Source of the DNA: Gammaproteobacteria bacterium
GTDB lineage: Bacteria; Pseudomonadota; Gammaproteobacteria; Acidiferrobacterales; Sulfurifustaceae
Assembly (NCBI GenBank): GCA_004298065.1
Contig: SCRL01000016.1
Span: 1 to 64,000 of the forward strand
DNA length: 64,000 bases
Reading direction: 5' to 3'
Shown: one piece after another, positions 1 to 7,819 of the stretch
Numbering within the stretch: the stretch's first letter is position 1
How the letters are laid out: each line of letters starts with the position of its first letter
Made by a program: the position numbers and the translations under genes
Notes under the pieces: generated by a model
The model's database searches: none
Seen by the model: the letters and a program-made list of their open reading frames with translations, nothing else
What the model was told of the DNA's origin: nothing

Positions 1-1
1 T

Positions 2-955
2 ACCTATCTCTACAACGTGGGCGACGGCCTCGACACCCTGACCGATTACGCCGGCCAGGATACCGTTGCCTTCGGGACCGGCTTCTCCTTCGAGAATACG
101 GTCATTCGCACCGAAGGCGGGGTGGCCCGCCTGCGTTTCCTCGATGATTGCGGCTGCGAGACCGAAGAGGGGTTGGACATAACCTTGAACCCTGACGGTT
201 CCAGCCCCATCGAGACTTTCGCCTTTACAGACGGCTCCAGCTACACCTTGGCCGATCTCACCATCCAGCAAAAGATCTGGTACGGCACCAATAAGGCCAA
301 CACCATCATTACCGGTCGCCACGACGACACAATCTACGCCGGCAAGGGCGGGGACGTCGTCTATTCGGGTACCGGCAACGATACGGTCTATGGCGAGAAG
401 GGCAACGACAAGCTCTATGGGGAAGGGGGCAATGACGCCCTGTATGGCGACAAGGGTGACGATTATCTCAATGGCGGGTGCGGCAATGACATCCTGGACG
501 GTGGCAAGGGCCACAACACCCTGATCGGCGAGGAAGGGAATGACACCCTCATCCTCGCGGGGGACAGTGAGAGCAACATCCTCTTCAACCTGGGCGACGG
601 CTGGGACACCCTCAAGACAGCCATCAAGGACGAAGGCCACGATAGCGATATCCACTTCGGCAGCGGCATAACCCAGGAAAATCTCTGGTTCACCCGAAAC
701 GGCGACAACCTCCTGATCAATATCCTCGGCACCCAAGACGGCATGACCCTCGAAGGGTGGTACACCAGCAAGCATCGGCCGATCGAGGAGATCGAAACCG
801 CCAACGGCTACGAGCTGGAGGACAAGCAGGTCGAGCTCCTGGTGCAAGCCATGGCCGCCTTCAGCCCGATCCCCGGCAGTGGCAACGTCCTGCCCGCCGA
901 GATGCCGGACTCGCTCCAGCCGGTGCTGGCGGCGGCGTGGGAGAGCCACGGATAA
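2..955 (+). CDS. RTX (haemolysin-type calcium-binding repeat) protein, C-terminal part
   Basis: The reading frame is open from the left edge to a TAA at 953-955, so only the last 317 or so residues are visible and the true start is outside. The middle of the visible part is a run of nonapeptide repeats of the GGxGxDxLx type (for example GEKGNDKLYGEGGNDALYG, about residues 105-180), which in this family form Ca2+-binding parallel beta-rolls. Segments before and after the rolls (NVGDGLDTLTDY, NLGDGWDTLK) are typical of large secreted RTX proteins. Such proteins usually leave by a type I secretion system, but no transporter is visible here. The N-terminal domain that would define its activity is missing. 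It is host chromosome, just left of the integration site. Confidence 0.85.
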   Translation, partial: TYLYNVGDGLDTLTDYAGQDTVAFGTGFSFENTVIRTEGGVARLRFLDDCGCETEEGLDITLNPDGSSPIETFAFTDGSSYTLADLTIQQKIWYGTNKANTIITGRHDDTIYAGKGGDVVYSGTGNDTVYGEKGNDKLYGEGGNDALYGDKGDDYLNGGCGNDILDGGKGHNTLIGEEGNDTLILAGDSESNILFNLGDGWDTLKTAIKDEGHDSDIHFGSGITQENLWFTRNGDNLLINILGTQDGMTLEGWYTSKHRPIEEIETANGYELEDKQVELLVQAMAAFSPIPGSGNVLPAEMPDSLQPVLAAAWESHG

Positions 956-990
956 CTAAAGTAACCCGTCCGAACGGAGTCCGGCGCCGA

Positions 991-996
991 TATAAT
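991..996 (+). promoter_or_regulatory. -10 box TATAAT of the host tRNA-Leu promoter
   Basis: A perfect TATAAT lies 17 bp before the first base of the host tRNA-Leu 5' half. The -35 region (around 968-973) is poor, which is common for stable RNA promoters. The promoter is still intact and now points through the broken tRNA into the element, so it could also transcribe the element's own tRNA-Leu at 1217. Confidence 0.6.
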
Positions 997-1013
997 GTGC
1001 CGGCCTTCCGTTT

Positions 1014-1054
1014 GCCCGGGTGGCGAAATTGGTAGACGCAAGGGACTTAAAATC
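1014..1054 (+). pseudogene. Host tRNA-Leu(UAA), 5' half, split by integration
   Basis: The sequence starts with the acceptor strand GCCCGGG (1014-1020). It continues with a class II tRNA D arm, then AGGGA (1041-1045) as the 5' strand of the anticodon stem and the loop CTTAAAA (1046-1052) with anticodon TAA at 1048-1050. After TC (1053-1054) the match to a tRNA stops. The missing bases CCTTGGCC onward, with the T arm and CCA, are found at 46437-46482. Joining the halves gives a complete 87-nt tRNA-Leu with CCA. This half alone cannot make a tRNA. Confidence 0.93.
1046..1054 (+). repeat. attL core CTTAAAATC
   Basis: These nine bases cover the anticodon loop of tRNA-Leu and are repeated exactly at 46428-46436. 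The sequences differ immediately on both sides (left copy a...t, right copy g...c). This is the direct repeat expected from tyrosine-recombinase integration at an anticodon loop. Confidence 0.85.
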
Positions 1055-1216
1055 TGTTTTGTCAAGTCTTTTGTGCTTGAGCTACCGGGCCAGAAGGTGA
1101 ATAGTGACAACGGTTTGCAGGCATCCTAGAAGTGGTCTCGCAGCTTGGCTTGACGGCCAGGAGCCAACTAGGTGCCAGCAGATGGAGGTAGGTGTTTTCA
1201 GTGTGGTGAGCACTCC
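1055..1216. other. Left end of the element between attL and the tRNA-Leu
   Basis: No gene is seen in these 162 bases. They should hold arm-type or core-flanking integrase sites. A short inverted repeat TCAAG/CTTGA (about 1061-1079) lies just inside the core. I see no convincing promoter of its own for the following tRNA; TTGACG near 1149 has no good -10 at the right distance. Expression of the tRNA may therefore depend on the host promoter at 991. Confidence 0.5.
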
Positions 1217-1533
1217 GCCCGAGTGGTGAAATCGGTAGACACAAGGGACTTGAACAATTTGAGCCTTCGGGGGGAAACGCCCGAAGTGAAGCCCGTCAAA
1301 CTCGGCGAACGCCCTGGATGCTTCGGCAACCGAGCCAACGCCGAGCCAAGCCCGAGCAACAGCTTGGGAAGGTGTAGAGAGCAGACGGCGGGCACCTACG
1401 GCCGCAAGGCTATGGTGAAGGCGTGCTCCAGACCACGAACGCCCTGCATTGAGCAGGACGGCGGCGAAAGTCGAAGTGGTAAGAAAATCCCTCGCCGAAA
1501 GGCGTGCCGGTTCGATTCCGGCCTCGGGCACCA
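1217..1533 (+). tRNA. Element-borne tRNA-Leu(UAA) interrupted by a group I intron
   Basis: The 5' exon (1217-1251) begins GCCCGAG and runs to CTT in the anticodon loop. The 3' exon (1484-1533) begins AAAATCCC and contains a variable arm, the T arm GCCGGTTCGATTCCGGC, CTCGGGC and an encoded CCA. Spliced, the exons give an 85-nt tRNA with loop CTTAAAA and anticodon UAA, an intact anticodon stem AGGGA/TCCCT and paired acceptor ends. It is clearly related to, but not a copy of, the split host tRNA (acceptor GCCCGAG against GCCCGGG; different variable arm). It lies inside the element, 163 bp from attL, and can replace the gene that integration destroyed. It would charge leucine and read UUA/UUG codons. 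Confidence 0.93.
1252..1483 (+). ncRNA. Self-splicing group I intron in tRNA-Leu, 232 nt
   Basis: The intron lies between U34 and A35, the same place as the tRNA-Leu(UAA) introns of cyanobacteria and plastids. The 5' exon CTT can pair with the guide GAG (1261-1263) to form P1 with the usual U-G at the splice site, and the intron ends in G (1483). Core motifs resemble the known Azoarcus tRNA intron: GAGCCTT at the start, CCGAGCCAAGC, AAGGTGTAGAGAGCAGAC and TGGTGAAGGCGTGCTCCAG. P7 can form between GAGCA (1379-1383) and TGCTC (1424-1428). The Azoarcus intron has GACUA/UAGUC there, a compensated change that supports a working fold. It is too short for a homing endonuclease gene. It probably belongs to the small tRNA introns of subgroup IC3. 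Confidence 0.92.
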
Positions 1534-1686
1534 GTTTGGCAGCCGCCGCTGCTTGCGCAACGACGGCTCTTGTTGTGATTGCTTTATCTTTCTCAAGCTA
1601 CCGGGAGCGTGCAGCAGTCTGGAAGATGATGGAAGCAAGGCGACCATGTAGCCATAACAACAATAGCAAGGACTCTTGGGGGCATC

Positions 1687-3522
1687 ATGCGCGTCTCTCG
1701 GTTGGGGATAGAGAACTTCCGCGGTATCAAAAATGCGGAACTTCACTTCACAGGACATACGCTCCTGATTGGTGGCAATAACGTTGGCAAGAGCACGATC
1801 TGCGAAGCACTCGATCTCGTTCTGGGACCGGATCGCCTGAATCGAACACCCCCCGTTGAGGAGTTCGATTTCCGCAATGCTGACTATCTAAACGAAAGTG
1901 GCGAAACGCCAGTTCCTATCCGCATCGAAGTTGTCCTCGTCGATCTCACCGACGACATCAAGAAGCTCTGCGCCGCCAACCTAGAGTTCTGGCACAAGAC
2001 CGACAAGCGGGTTCTCGGCGAAGGCGAGATTGGCAACGCCGATGATCCCAACGTGGAACTCTGCCTTCGCTTGATTACCGTCGCCCAATACGACATCGAA
2101 GAAGACCAGTTTTTCGCCAAGACGATCTATGGCCGAAGCGACGACGATGACGACGCTGACCCCAGGTCCATTCCCACCAAGGTCAAGCGAGCGATAGGCT
2201 TCCTTTACCTGCGTACCATCCGCACTGGCTCGCGTGCGTTGAGCCTGGAGCGCGGCACGCTGCTCGACAACATCCTGCGCATGAAAGAGGCCCGCAAGGG
2301 AATGTGGGAGAGCATTCGCCAGCGCCTGGCCGCCCTTGATCCACCCATAGACGCCGACGCTACTGAACTGGGGCCGATCCTTGATGAAATCGAGACACGG
2401 CTGGCGGAATACATCGCGCCCGGTAGCGAGGGGCGCTCGACCCGTCTGTTCGTCTCCCAGCTCACGCGCGAGCACCTGCGGAAGACCATCGTTTTCTTTC
2501 TGACGATGGGGCGTGGGGAGGAAGCCGTCCCGTTCCAACAGGCCGGCAGCGGAACATTAAACACGCTCCTGCTTGCGCTGCTGACCTTCATCGCCGACCT
2601 CAAGAAAGACAACGTCATCTTTGCGATGGAAGAACCCGAGATTGCCCTTCCTCCCCATACACAGCGGCGGATTGCGAACTATCTGCTCGAAGAAACTTCG
2701 CAGTGCTTCGTTACATCGCATTCTCCCTACGTCATCGAGCGTTTCGAGCCTAACGGGATACTGAAGCTCAACCGCGACGAACACGGCACGCTAAGCGGCA
2801 CGGCGATCAAGCTGCCGGCCGGTATGAAGGCCAAGAACTACCGACAGAACTTTCGTCGAGCCATCGCCGAAGCCATGCTTGGCCAAGGCGTGATCGTCGG
2901 TGAAGGCATCACCGAACAGGATGCCTTGTTGGTGGTCGCGCAGAAGATGGAAGACAGTGACCCGGCCCTGTTCCCGTTGGACGTAGCCGGTCTGTCTGTC
3001 ATCAATGCCGATGGCGACGGAAATCTGGAAAAGTTGGGGGCATTCTTCAAGGAAATCGGGACACCAGCCTTTGCCTTCTTCGATCGCAAGAAGCGCACGG
3101 ACGCGGAAATCGCCACATTGCAAGGCAGCTACGTAGTAGCCAAAGAAATTCAGCAAAAAGGCGCCGAAGTGCTGATGGCCGAGGAAATCCCCTTGGATCG
3201 GCAATGGCAGTATTTGGAGGCCCTGCGCGCAGAGGACGCCGATGGCCGGTTTGGGATTCCAGTAGCCCGCCCTGCTGACGACGAATTACGCAAGCTGACT
3301 ATTTCCACGTTGAAGGGCCTGAAAGGCGAAGGCGGCGCGGCAAAGCTACTGCAACTGTGTGCTGTGGCCGAGCTGCCAAAAACCATTACCGACTTCCTCG
3401 CTGACATCTATCAACGTTACCCAAAGCCGAAGCGCAAGGAAGCGCCTGCTGCGCAGGCCGACGCCGGGGCAGACGCGGCCGGTGACAACGCAGCCCCGGC
3501 CGGTGCCCCCGAGGGACTGTAA
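1687..3522 (+). CDS. gajA: Gabija-type GajA: OLD-family ATPase/TOPRIM nuclease
   Basis: This 611-residue protein opens with an SMC/RecF-like ATPase: FRGIKN, then Walker A GGNNVGKST (29-37). The second ATPase half has a Walker B-like IFAMEEPEIAL near 310 and CFVTSHSP near 340. A TOPRIM domain follows: VIVGEGITEQDALL (about 401-415), NADGDGN (about 440) and FFDRK (about 465). This is the layout of class 2 OLD nucleases. The tail after residue 580 is rich in Ala, Pro and Lys. In Gabija, GajA nicks DNA when phage infection depletes nucleotides and acts with GajB. The helicase gene follows 3 bp later. ATG at 1687 begins right before the conserved FRGI motif, so the start is well fixed. An OLD/helicase pair of another type is possible, but paired synteny favours Gabija. 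Confidence 0.85.
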   Translation: MRVSRLGIENFRGIKNAELHFTGHTLLIGGNNVGKSTICEALDLVLGPDRLNRTPPVEEFDFRNADYLNESGETPVPIRIEVVLVDLTDDIKKLCAANLEFWHKTDKRVLGEGEIGNADDPNVELCLRLITVAQYDIEEDQFFAKTIYGRSDDDDDADPRSIPTKVKRAIGFLYLRTIRTGSRALSLERGTLLDNILRMKEARKGMWESIRQRLAALDPPIDADATELGPILDEIETRLAEYIAPGSEGRSTRLFVSQLTREHLRKTIVFFLTMGRGEEAVPFQQAGSGTLNTLLLALLTFIADLKKDNVIFAMEEPEIALPPHTQRRIANYLLEETSQCFVTSHSPYVIERFEPNGILKLNRDEHGTLSGTAIKLPAGMKAKNYRQNFRRAIAEAMLGQGVIVGEGITEQDALLVVAQKMEDSDPALFPLDVAGLSVINADGDGNLEKLGAFFKEIGTPAFAFFDRKKRTDAEIATLQGSYVVAKEIQQKGAEVLMAEEIPLDRQWQYLEALRAEDADGRFGIPVARPADDELRKLTISTLKGLKGEGGAAKLLQLCAVAELPKTITDFLADIYQRYPKPKRKEAPAAQADAGADAAGDNAAPAGAPEGL

Positions 3523-3525
3523 GCC

Positions 3526-5259
3526 GTGGCCCTGGTCATCTGCGCGCAGCGACAGAGCATTCTCGATGAGAACGGCGCGATCCTCGTTACGGGTGGCCCG
3601 GGCAGCGGCAAGACGACCATCGCTTTGGCTAAGGCCAGACTCGTTATCGAACGGGGCCTGTCACCTGGCCAGTCTGTTCTGTTTCTCAGCTTCTCGCGTG
3701 CTGCTGTAGCGCGCGTCGCCGAAGCGAGCAAGACGCAGTTGCCTGCCGCCCTGCAAGGAAAGCTCTCAATCCAGACTTTCCACTCGTTCTTCTGGCGCAT
3801 CTTGCAGGCTTATGGATACCTGCTGGGCGCACCGCGATCGTTGCGTCTGCTGATGCCTCACGACGAGGCGGCAATGCGGCATGAGTTCGAGAGCAATGGC
3901 GGTGATTGGAACGTCGAGCGCGAACGGCTATTTCGGGAGACTGGGACAGTCGCATTCGACCTGTTTGCTCCGAAGGCTCACGAACTACTGTCTCGAAGCG
4001 CACGCCTGCGTGATTTGTTTTCGTCGTGTTATCCGTTGATCGTTGTCGATGAGGCGCAAGACACCGCGGAAGATCAGTGGCAGTGTGTTCGACTGCTATC
4101 CGCTGGCACGCAAATGATGTGCCTTGCCGACTTGGACCAACAGATTTACGACTTCCGGCCTGGCGTTAGCTCAGACCGAGTGACGCACATCATGGCCGCG
4201 TTGCAACCGCTGCGGGTGGATCTGGCCGGCGAGAATCACCGAAGTCCCAATTCGGAAATCGTCGCCTTCGCCAACGACGTGCTATTGAACACGCCAAGAG
4301 GTGCAGCGTACCGGGGTGTATCACGGATGAACTATCGCGCCAACCGGGAGTACCGTGATCGGGCGATCCGCCAAGCAATCGGCATTGCCATTCAACGTGC
4401 AAAGGAAGCCGCCCAAGGCGACATCGAGAGTCTTGCGGTACTGGCAACATGGGGGCGCGGAGTCAATGTCATCTCCCGTGCTCTGACTGGCGACGGCACG
4501 AACTTGATCCCGCATCGGGTGATGATCGACGAAGCATCTGTTCTGCTTTCGAGTCGCATGGTCGCGTTTATGCTGGAACCGCGCAGGCCCGTAGCGGAGG
4601 AACTGCTGGACTTGGCCGATGGACTCGATCTTGCTGCGACGGTTTTCCGAGCACGCGGCGGGAATACCAATCTAGCCACCGCACAACGGTTGGCAGCAAG
4701 CGCCGTACAAAGCCGCGGAGGTACTTCCCCACGCGCTAATGGAGTGGCATCCAAGCTCCTAGCTGCGGTACGTTTATTGCGCACCCACGAGTTCACTGGC
4801 GACCCGAAGCGGGATTGGCTGGATGCGCGCAACATCCTTCGCAATGCTGGTGCCAACCCGTTTCAAGCCATAGCAGAAGATGCCGAACAGCTTGTCGCGT
4901 TCCAGCGTGGCCGCCGTATCTCAGCAGCACTGACCGAACTTTGGCAAACGCAGGGAGCATATCGAAATGCGCGTGGCGCACTTGATGCGGCCATAGCCGA
5001 AGATCAGCTCTTGTCGGGTGGCAATGACTTGAGGGGCATCCACGTCATGACCATTCACAAGTCGAAAGGCAAGGAGTTCGACGCAGCAATCATCTTCGAT
5101 GACCCGAACAGCAGTCCTCTGCTTTTCACTCAAGAGGCTGCGCCTCACCCTCGTTGTCGCAAACTGGTGCGAGTTGGTATCACCCGCGCTAGGCATCATG
5201 TGCTGATGCTTTGCGATATGTTCACTCCAACTTCCCTGCTGCAAGGGCATCAACTCTAG
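3526..5259 (+). CDS. gajB: Gabija-type GajB: UvrD/Rep-like helicase
   Basis: This is a superfamily 1 helicase of 577 residues starting at GTG 3526, three bases after gajA. Motif I is GGPGSGKTT (23-31), motif II VVDEAQDTAED (near 173), motif III LADLDQQIYDFR (near 205), motif V VMTIHKSKGKEFD (near 507), and motif VI VGITRARHHVLML is close to the C terminus. All motifs needed for ATP hydrolysis are present. In Gabija, GajB is thought to sense DNA ends and activate GajA. It is somewhat longer than the best studied GajB proteins (about 500 residues). The gene faces the trb operon tail to tail, with only 39 bp between them, so the pair forms its own unit. Confidence 0.85.
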   Translation: MALVICAQRQSILDENGAILVTGGPGSGKTTIALAKARLVIERGLSPGQSVLFLSFSRAAVARVAEASKTQLPAALQGKLSIQTFHSFFWRILQAYGYLLGAPRSLRLLMPHDEAAMRHEFESNGGDWNVERERLFRETGTVAFDLFAPKAHELLSRSARLRDLFSSCYPLIVVDEAQDTAEDQWQCVRLLSAGTQMMCLADLDQQIYDFRPGVSSDRVTHIMAALQPLRVDLAGENHRSPNSEIVAFANDVLLNTPRGAAYRGVSRMNYRANREYRDRAIRQAIGIAIQRAKEAAQGDIESLAVLATWGRGVNVISRALTGDGTNLIPHRVMIDEASVLLSSRMVAFMLEPRRPVAEELLDLADGLDLAATVFRARGGNTNLATAQRLAASAVQSRGGTSPRANGVASKLLAAVRLLRTHEFTGDPKRDWLDARNILRNAGANPFQAIAEDAEQLVAFQRGRRISAALTELWQTQGAYRNARGALDAAIAEDQLLSGGNDLRGIHVMTIHKSKGKEFDAAIIFDDPNSSPLLFTQEAAPHPRCRKLVRVGITRARHHVLMLCDMFTPTSLLQGHQL

Positions 5260-5298
5260 GAACAACGTCGCCGAGGTCTTGGGGCCGTAGCAGTGCGA

Positions 5299-5523
5299 CT
5301 ACTCTTGCCCTGACCGTTTCTTGCGAAACCCCCGATCCCCCGCGATGAACGCCTCCAGCATGTGCGGGATCAGTGTCGCCGCATCGACCGCCTCGCCGTA
5401 GGTCTGCGCGTGCAGTGCGGCGTAGCGGTCGAGGTCGGCTTTCAGGCTGGCCGGGCAGGCAAAGGTCAGCTTGACGTTCTCGGTCTTGGGCAGCGGCCCG
5501 AGCCGCAGTTTCTTCGTGCTCAT
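5299..5523 (-). CDS. DUF2274 small protein, last gene of the trb operon
   Basis: This 74-residue protein has KLRLGPLPKTENVKLTFACPA near its start and a helical middle (LKADLDRYAALHAQTYG). It belongs to the DUF2274 family, found right after trbI in Tn4371-like elements. Its ATG overlaps the trbI stop by 4 bp (5520-5523), so it is probably translated by coupling. Its function is unknown. The fold looks like a ribbon-helix-helix or small accessory protein, but no DNA-binding role is proven. Confidence 0.75.
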   Translation of the reverse strand: MSTKKLRLGPLPKTENVKLTFACPASLKADLDRYAALHAQTYGEAVDAATLIPHMLEAFIAGDRGFRKKRSGQE

Positions 5524-6806
5524 TGCGAAGCTCCCCGGTTAAAGAACAGTGGCTGGTACGGCCGCAGCACCAGATCCCGGTTTACGATGATGCGAACCGG
5601 CAGGCCCGGCCTGATGGTCAGCGTCGGCTGGATGTCCATGTTGCGTCGGGTGATTTCCTGGCCGACCTGATTGATGCTGTCCTGGGCGCTATCGCGCCCG
5701 GCGATGACGATGCGGTTGCCGTCCTGGCGGTTCTCCGGTGCGGCCAGCTCGGCACCAACACCCAGCAGCGTCGTCAGCACAGCACCCGCGACGATGCGAT
5801 CCCAATGCCAGTCCACGTCATCCTCCAAGCCGGAATAGCCAGCCGGATCAGTGCCGATGAGGTTGTCGAGCGTCAGCGAGGACGTGTCGGGCAGGATGAC
5901 CCGGTTCCACACCACCTGTACGCGGCTCTGCCCGTAGCTGACTTGGCTGTTGTAGCGCCCGAGGATGCGCGACCCCTGTGGGATCAGCAGGAACTTGCCC
6001 GTAGCCGAGTCATAGACCGGCTCCGTCACCGTGGCGATCACGTCGCCCGGCAGGTCGGACTTGATGCCCGTCACCAGCGCGCCCGCAATTACCGTTCCGG
6101 CCATGATCTGATACGGCGAGGCCGGCAGCGCCAGATGGCCGGAATTGCGGGTTTCCGTAGAACCGCTTTGCAGGAACGCCTCGTTCTGGTCTTGCCGGCT
6201 CTGCGCAGCGGCTGGGGCGGCAAGCTGGGCCGCCACCGAGGCCGGCCCGGCGGCGAGCGGGTCGAAGGCCGCGAGCGCACTGGCAGCGCCAGGGGCATCC
6301 GGCGTCGCCTGCGCCACCGTAGCGGCGGCTTGGCCCTGGCCACCCGAGCGGAAGAACACCGACGAGGCCGCCGCGGCTTCCGCCTCCTTGCGCAAGGCTT
6401 CGTTGGGATCGTGGCCGGGGGCCGCGTAAGCGGCCACGGCTGGCTGCTGCGAGTTCACGATGGCAGGGCCGAGGTCGCCCGGCAGCGGCGGCCCTAGCTC
6501 GGGCACAGCGGGCGGCAAGGCCGGCGGCAGCTTCGAGTAGTCGGCCGGCAGGCCGTCCAGCCCTTCGGACTTCGAGACGCGATCGACGTTGTAAAGCTCG
6601 GTCTGCTCGCCCGCACCACGCCGCTGCGGTTGCAGCGACCAGATCGTGGCCCCGAGCACGGCGACCGACAGGCCGCCGATGAGGACGGCCAGCGTGCGCC
6701 GGTTCAACCGGGTCACGGCACGCGGCTGGGCGCGCAGCGCCACCGCCTCGGGCACGACCTTGCCCGCCTGCGGCGTGGCGAGGTCGGGAGTATCGTCCTG
6801 GCTCAT
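5520..6806 (-). CDS. trbI: TrbI, VirB10-like core protein of the mating apparatus
   Basis: The protein has 428 residues. A single membrane segment (LAVLIGGLSVAVLGATIWSL, about 37-56) follows a short cytoplasmic start, then comes a Pro/Ala-rich periplasmic stretch. The conserved C-terminal beta domain contains AGTVIAGALVTGIKSDLPG, GSRILGRYNSQVSYGQSRVQVVWNRVILPD and a final proximal PVRIIVNRDLVLRPY. VirB10 proteins span inner and outer membranes and link the ATPases to the outer pore. The ATG at 6806 was chosen because upstream in-frame sequence is the antisense-like shadow of trbG and MSQDDTPD fits the family start. It follows trbG by 2 bp. Confidence 0.9.
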   Translation of the reverse strand: MSQDDTPDLATPQAGKVVPEAVALRAQPRAVTRLNRRTLAVLIGGLSVAVLGATIWSLQPQRRGAGEQTELYNVDRVSKSEGLDGLPADYSKLPPALPPAVPELGPPLPGDLGPAIVNSQQPAVAAYAAPGHDPNEALRKEAEAAAASSVFFRSGGQGQAAATVAQATPDAPGAASALAAFDPLAAGPASVAAQLAAPAAAQSRQDQNEAFLQSGSTETRNSGHLALPASPYQIMAGTVIAGALVTGIKSDLPGDVIATVTEPVYDSATGKFLLIPQGSRILGRYNSQVSYGQSRVQVVWNRVILPDTSSLTLDNLIGTDPAGYSGLEDDVDWHWDRIVAGAVLTTLLGVGAELAAPENRQDGNRIVIAGRDSAQDSINQVGQEITRRNMDIQPTLTIRPGLPVRIIVNRDLVLRPYQPLFFNRGASQ

Positions 6807-6808
6807 GG

Positions 6809-7819
6809 TCAGTTCCTCCGTGCCACGCCGTCCGTGCGCTCGATCCGCACCACGTCGCCTTTGTCGCCGCCCAGGCGCAGCTCGGCCGCGCCAAACAGGC
6901 GATCCACGATGTAGTACGGCGAGCGGAAGCGGTAGTTCACCAATTGGCCGTCGCCTTCGGCTCCGATCACGAACAGCGGGGGAAGATCGCCCTGCGCGAT
7001 GCCGACGGGAAACTGGATATAGACCTTCTGCCCGTCGTCGAAGGCGCGCAGCGGCTTCCATGGCGGATTGCTGCCGCTGATCGCGTAGCGGAAGCGCAGG
7101 TTCTCCAGCGACAGGCCGCTATCGACCGGCGCGGCGGCGCTGGCCGCCTGCGCCTGGCGCTGCAAGGCCAACATCCGGTCGCGCGGGTACTCCCACGAAA
7201 CGGATGCCATCCACGTTTTTTCCGTGGAAGTCAGCTCCAGCAAGTACGTCCTGCGGCTGGTGGTGATGACCAGATTGGTTTTCAGGCCCGAGCGGATGGG
7301 CTTCACCAGCACGTTGACGCGCAGGTCGGCACCGCTGCCGCTGGATGTGTCGCCCACGATCCAGCGCACGGTATCGCCGGCGGCCACCGTCACCAGTTCC
7401 TCGCCGGGCTGGAGCGACACCACGGTCACGCGGCCCACGGCCGCATAGACCTGATACAGCGCGCCATCGGTGAAGGGCCACACCTGAATCGCGTTGACGT
7501 AGCCCTCGCGCGTGGGCGCGACACGCGCCTCGGCGTTGGCGCGCAAGACGCGCACCTTCTCGTCGGAAGGTTCGGGCGCGGGCTTGGCGTTCTCGGCCTC
7601 GGGAGCCGGCATCAACTGCGCCGGCATCGGCAGCACCTCGGGCACAGCCACCACTTCCACGGGCGCGGGCGGCTCCGGCATCGGCTGGGCCTGCACCGGC
7701 ACCGGCTCATCGAGCGAGATGGTCGGCGGCGGCTTGCCCTGCGTGGCGCAGCCCGAGAACAGGGCAGCCGAAGCAAGCACGGTCAACGGCAAAGCGGATT
7801 TACGGAAAACATCATTCAT
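6809..7819 (-). CDS. trbG: TrbG, VirB9-like outer-membrane pore protein
   Basis: The protein has 336 residues. The first residues form a lipoprotein signal ending in LFSGC (about 18-22), then comes a Pro-rich linker. The VirB9/TrbG/CagX region includes RVTVVSLQPGEELVTVAAGDTVRW and NLVITTSRRTYLLEL, and the C-terminal part has YIQFPVGI and PYYIVDRLFGAAELRLG. It forms the outer-membrane core with TrbI and the lipoprotein TrbK/TrbH-type subunit. ATG at 7819 overlaps the trbF stop by 4 bp. Confidence 0.9.
   Translation of the reverse strand: MNDVFRKSALPLTVLASAALFSGCATQGKPPPTISLDEPVPVQAQPMPEPPAPVEVVAVPEVLPMPAQLMPAPEAENAKPAPEPSDEKVRVLRANAEARVAPTREGYVNAIQVWPFTDGALYQVYAAVGRVTVVSLQPGEELVTVAAGDTVRWIVGDTSSGSGADLRVNVLVKPIRSGLKTNLVITTSRRTYLLELTSTEKTWMASVSWEYPRDRMLALQRQAQAASAAAPVDSGLSLENLRFRYAISGSNPPWKPLRAFDDGQKVYIQFPVGIAQGDLPPLFVIGAEGDGQLVNYRFRSPYYIVDRLFGAAELRLGGDKGDVVRIERTDGVARRN

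Noticed and set aside
1083-1096. CTACCGGGCCA after the tRNA 5' half looks like a tRNA 3' end
   Set aside because: It could pair with part of GCCCGG, but there is no anticodon-stem partner, variable arm or T arm between it and the 5' half, so no tRNA is rebuilt.
1172-1651. Open frames on both strands across 1082-1758
   Set aside because: They run over the tRNA exons and intron. Overlap with a clear structured RNA and no family resemblance make them chance frames in GC-rich DNA.
1534-1686. A second tRNA or small gene between the tRNA and gajA
   Set aside because: No cloverleaf and no frame with a ribosome site is seen in these 153 bases; it is probably the gajA promoter region.
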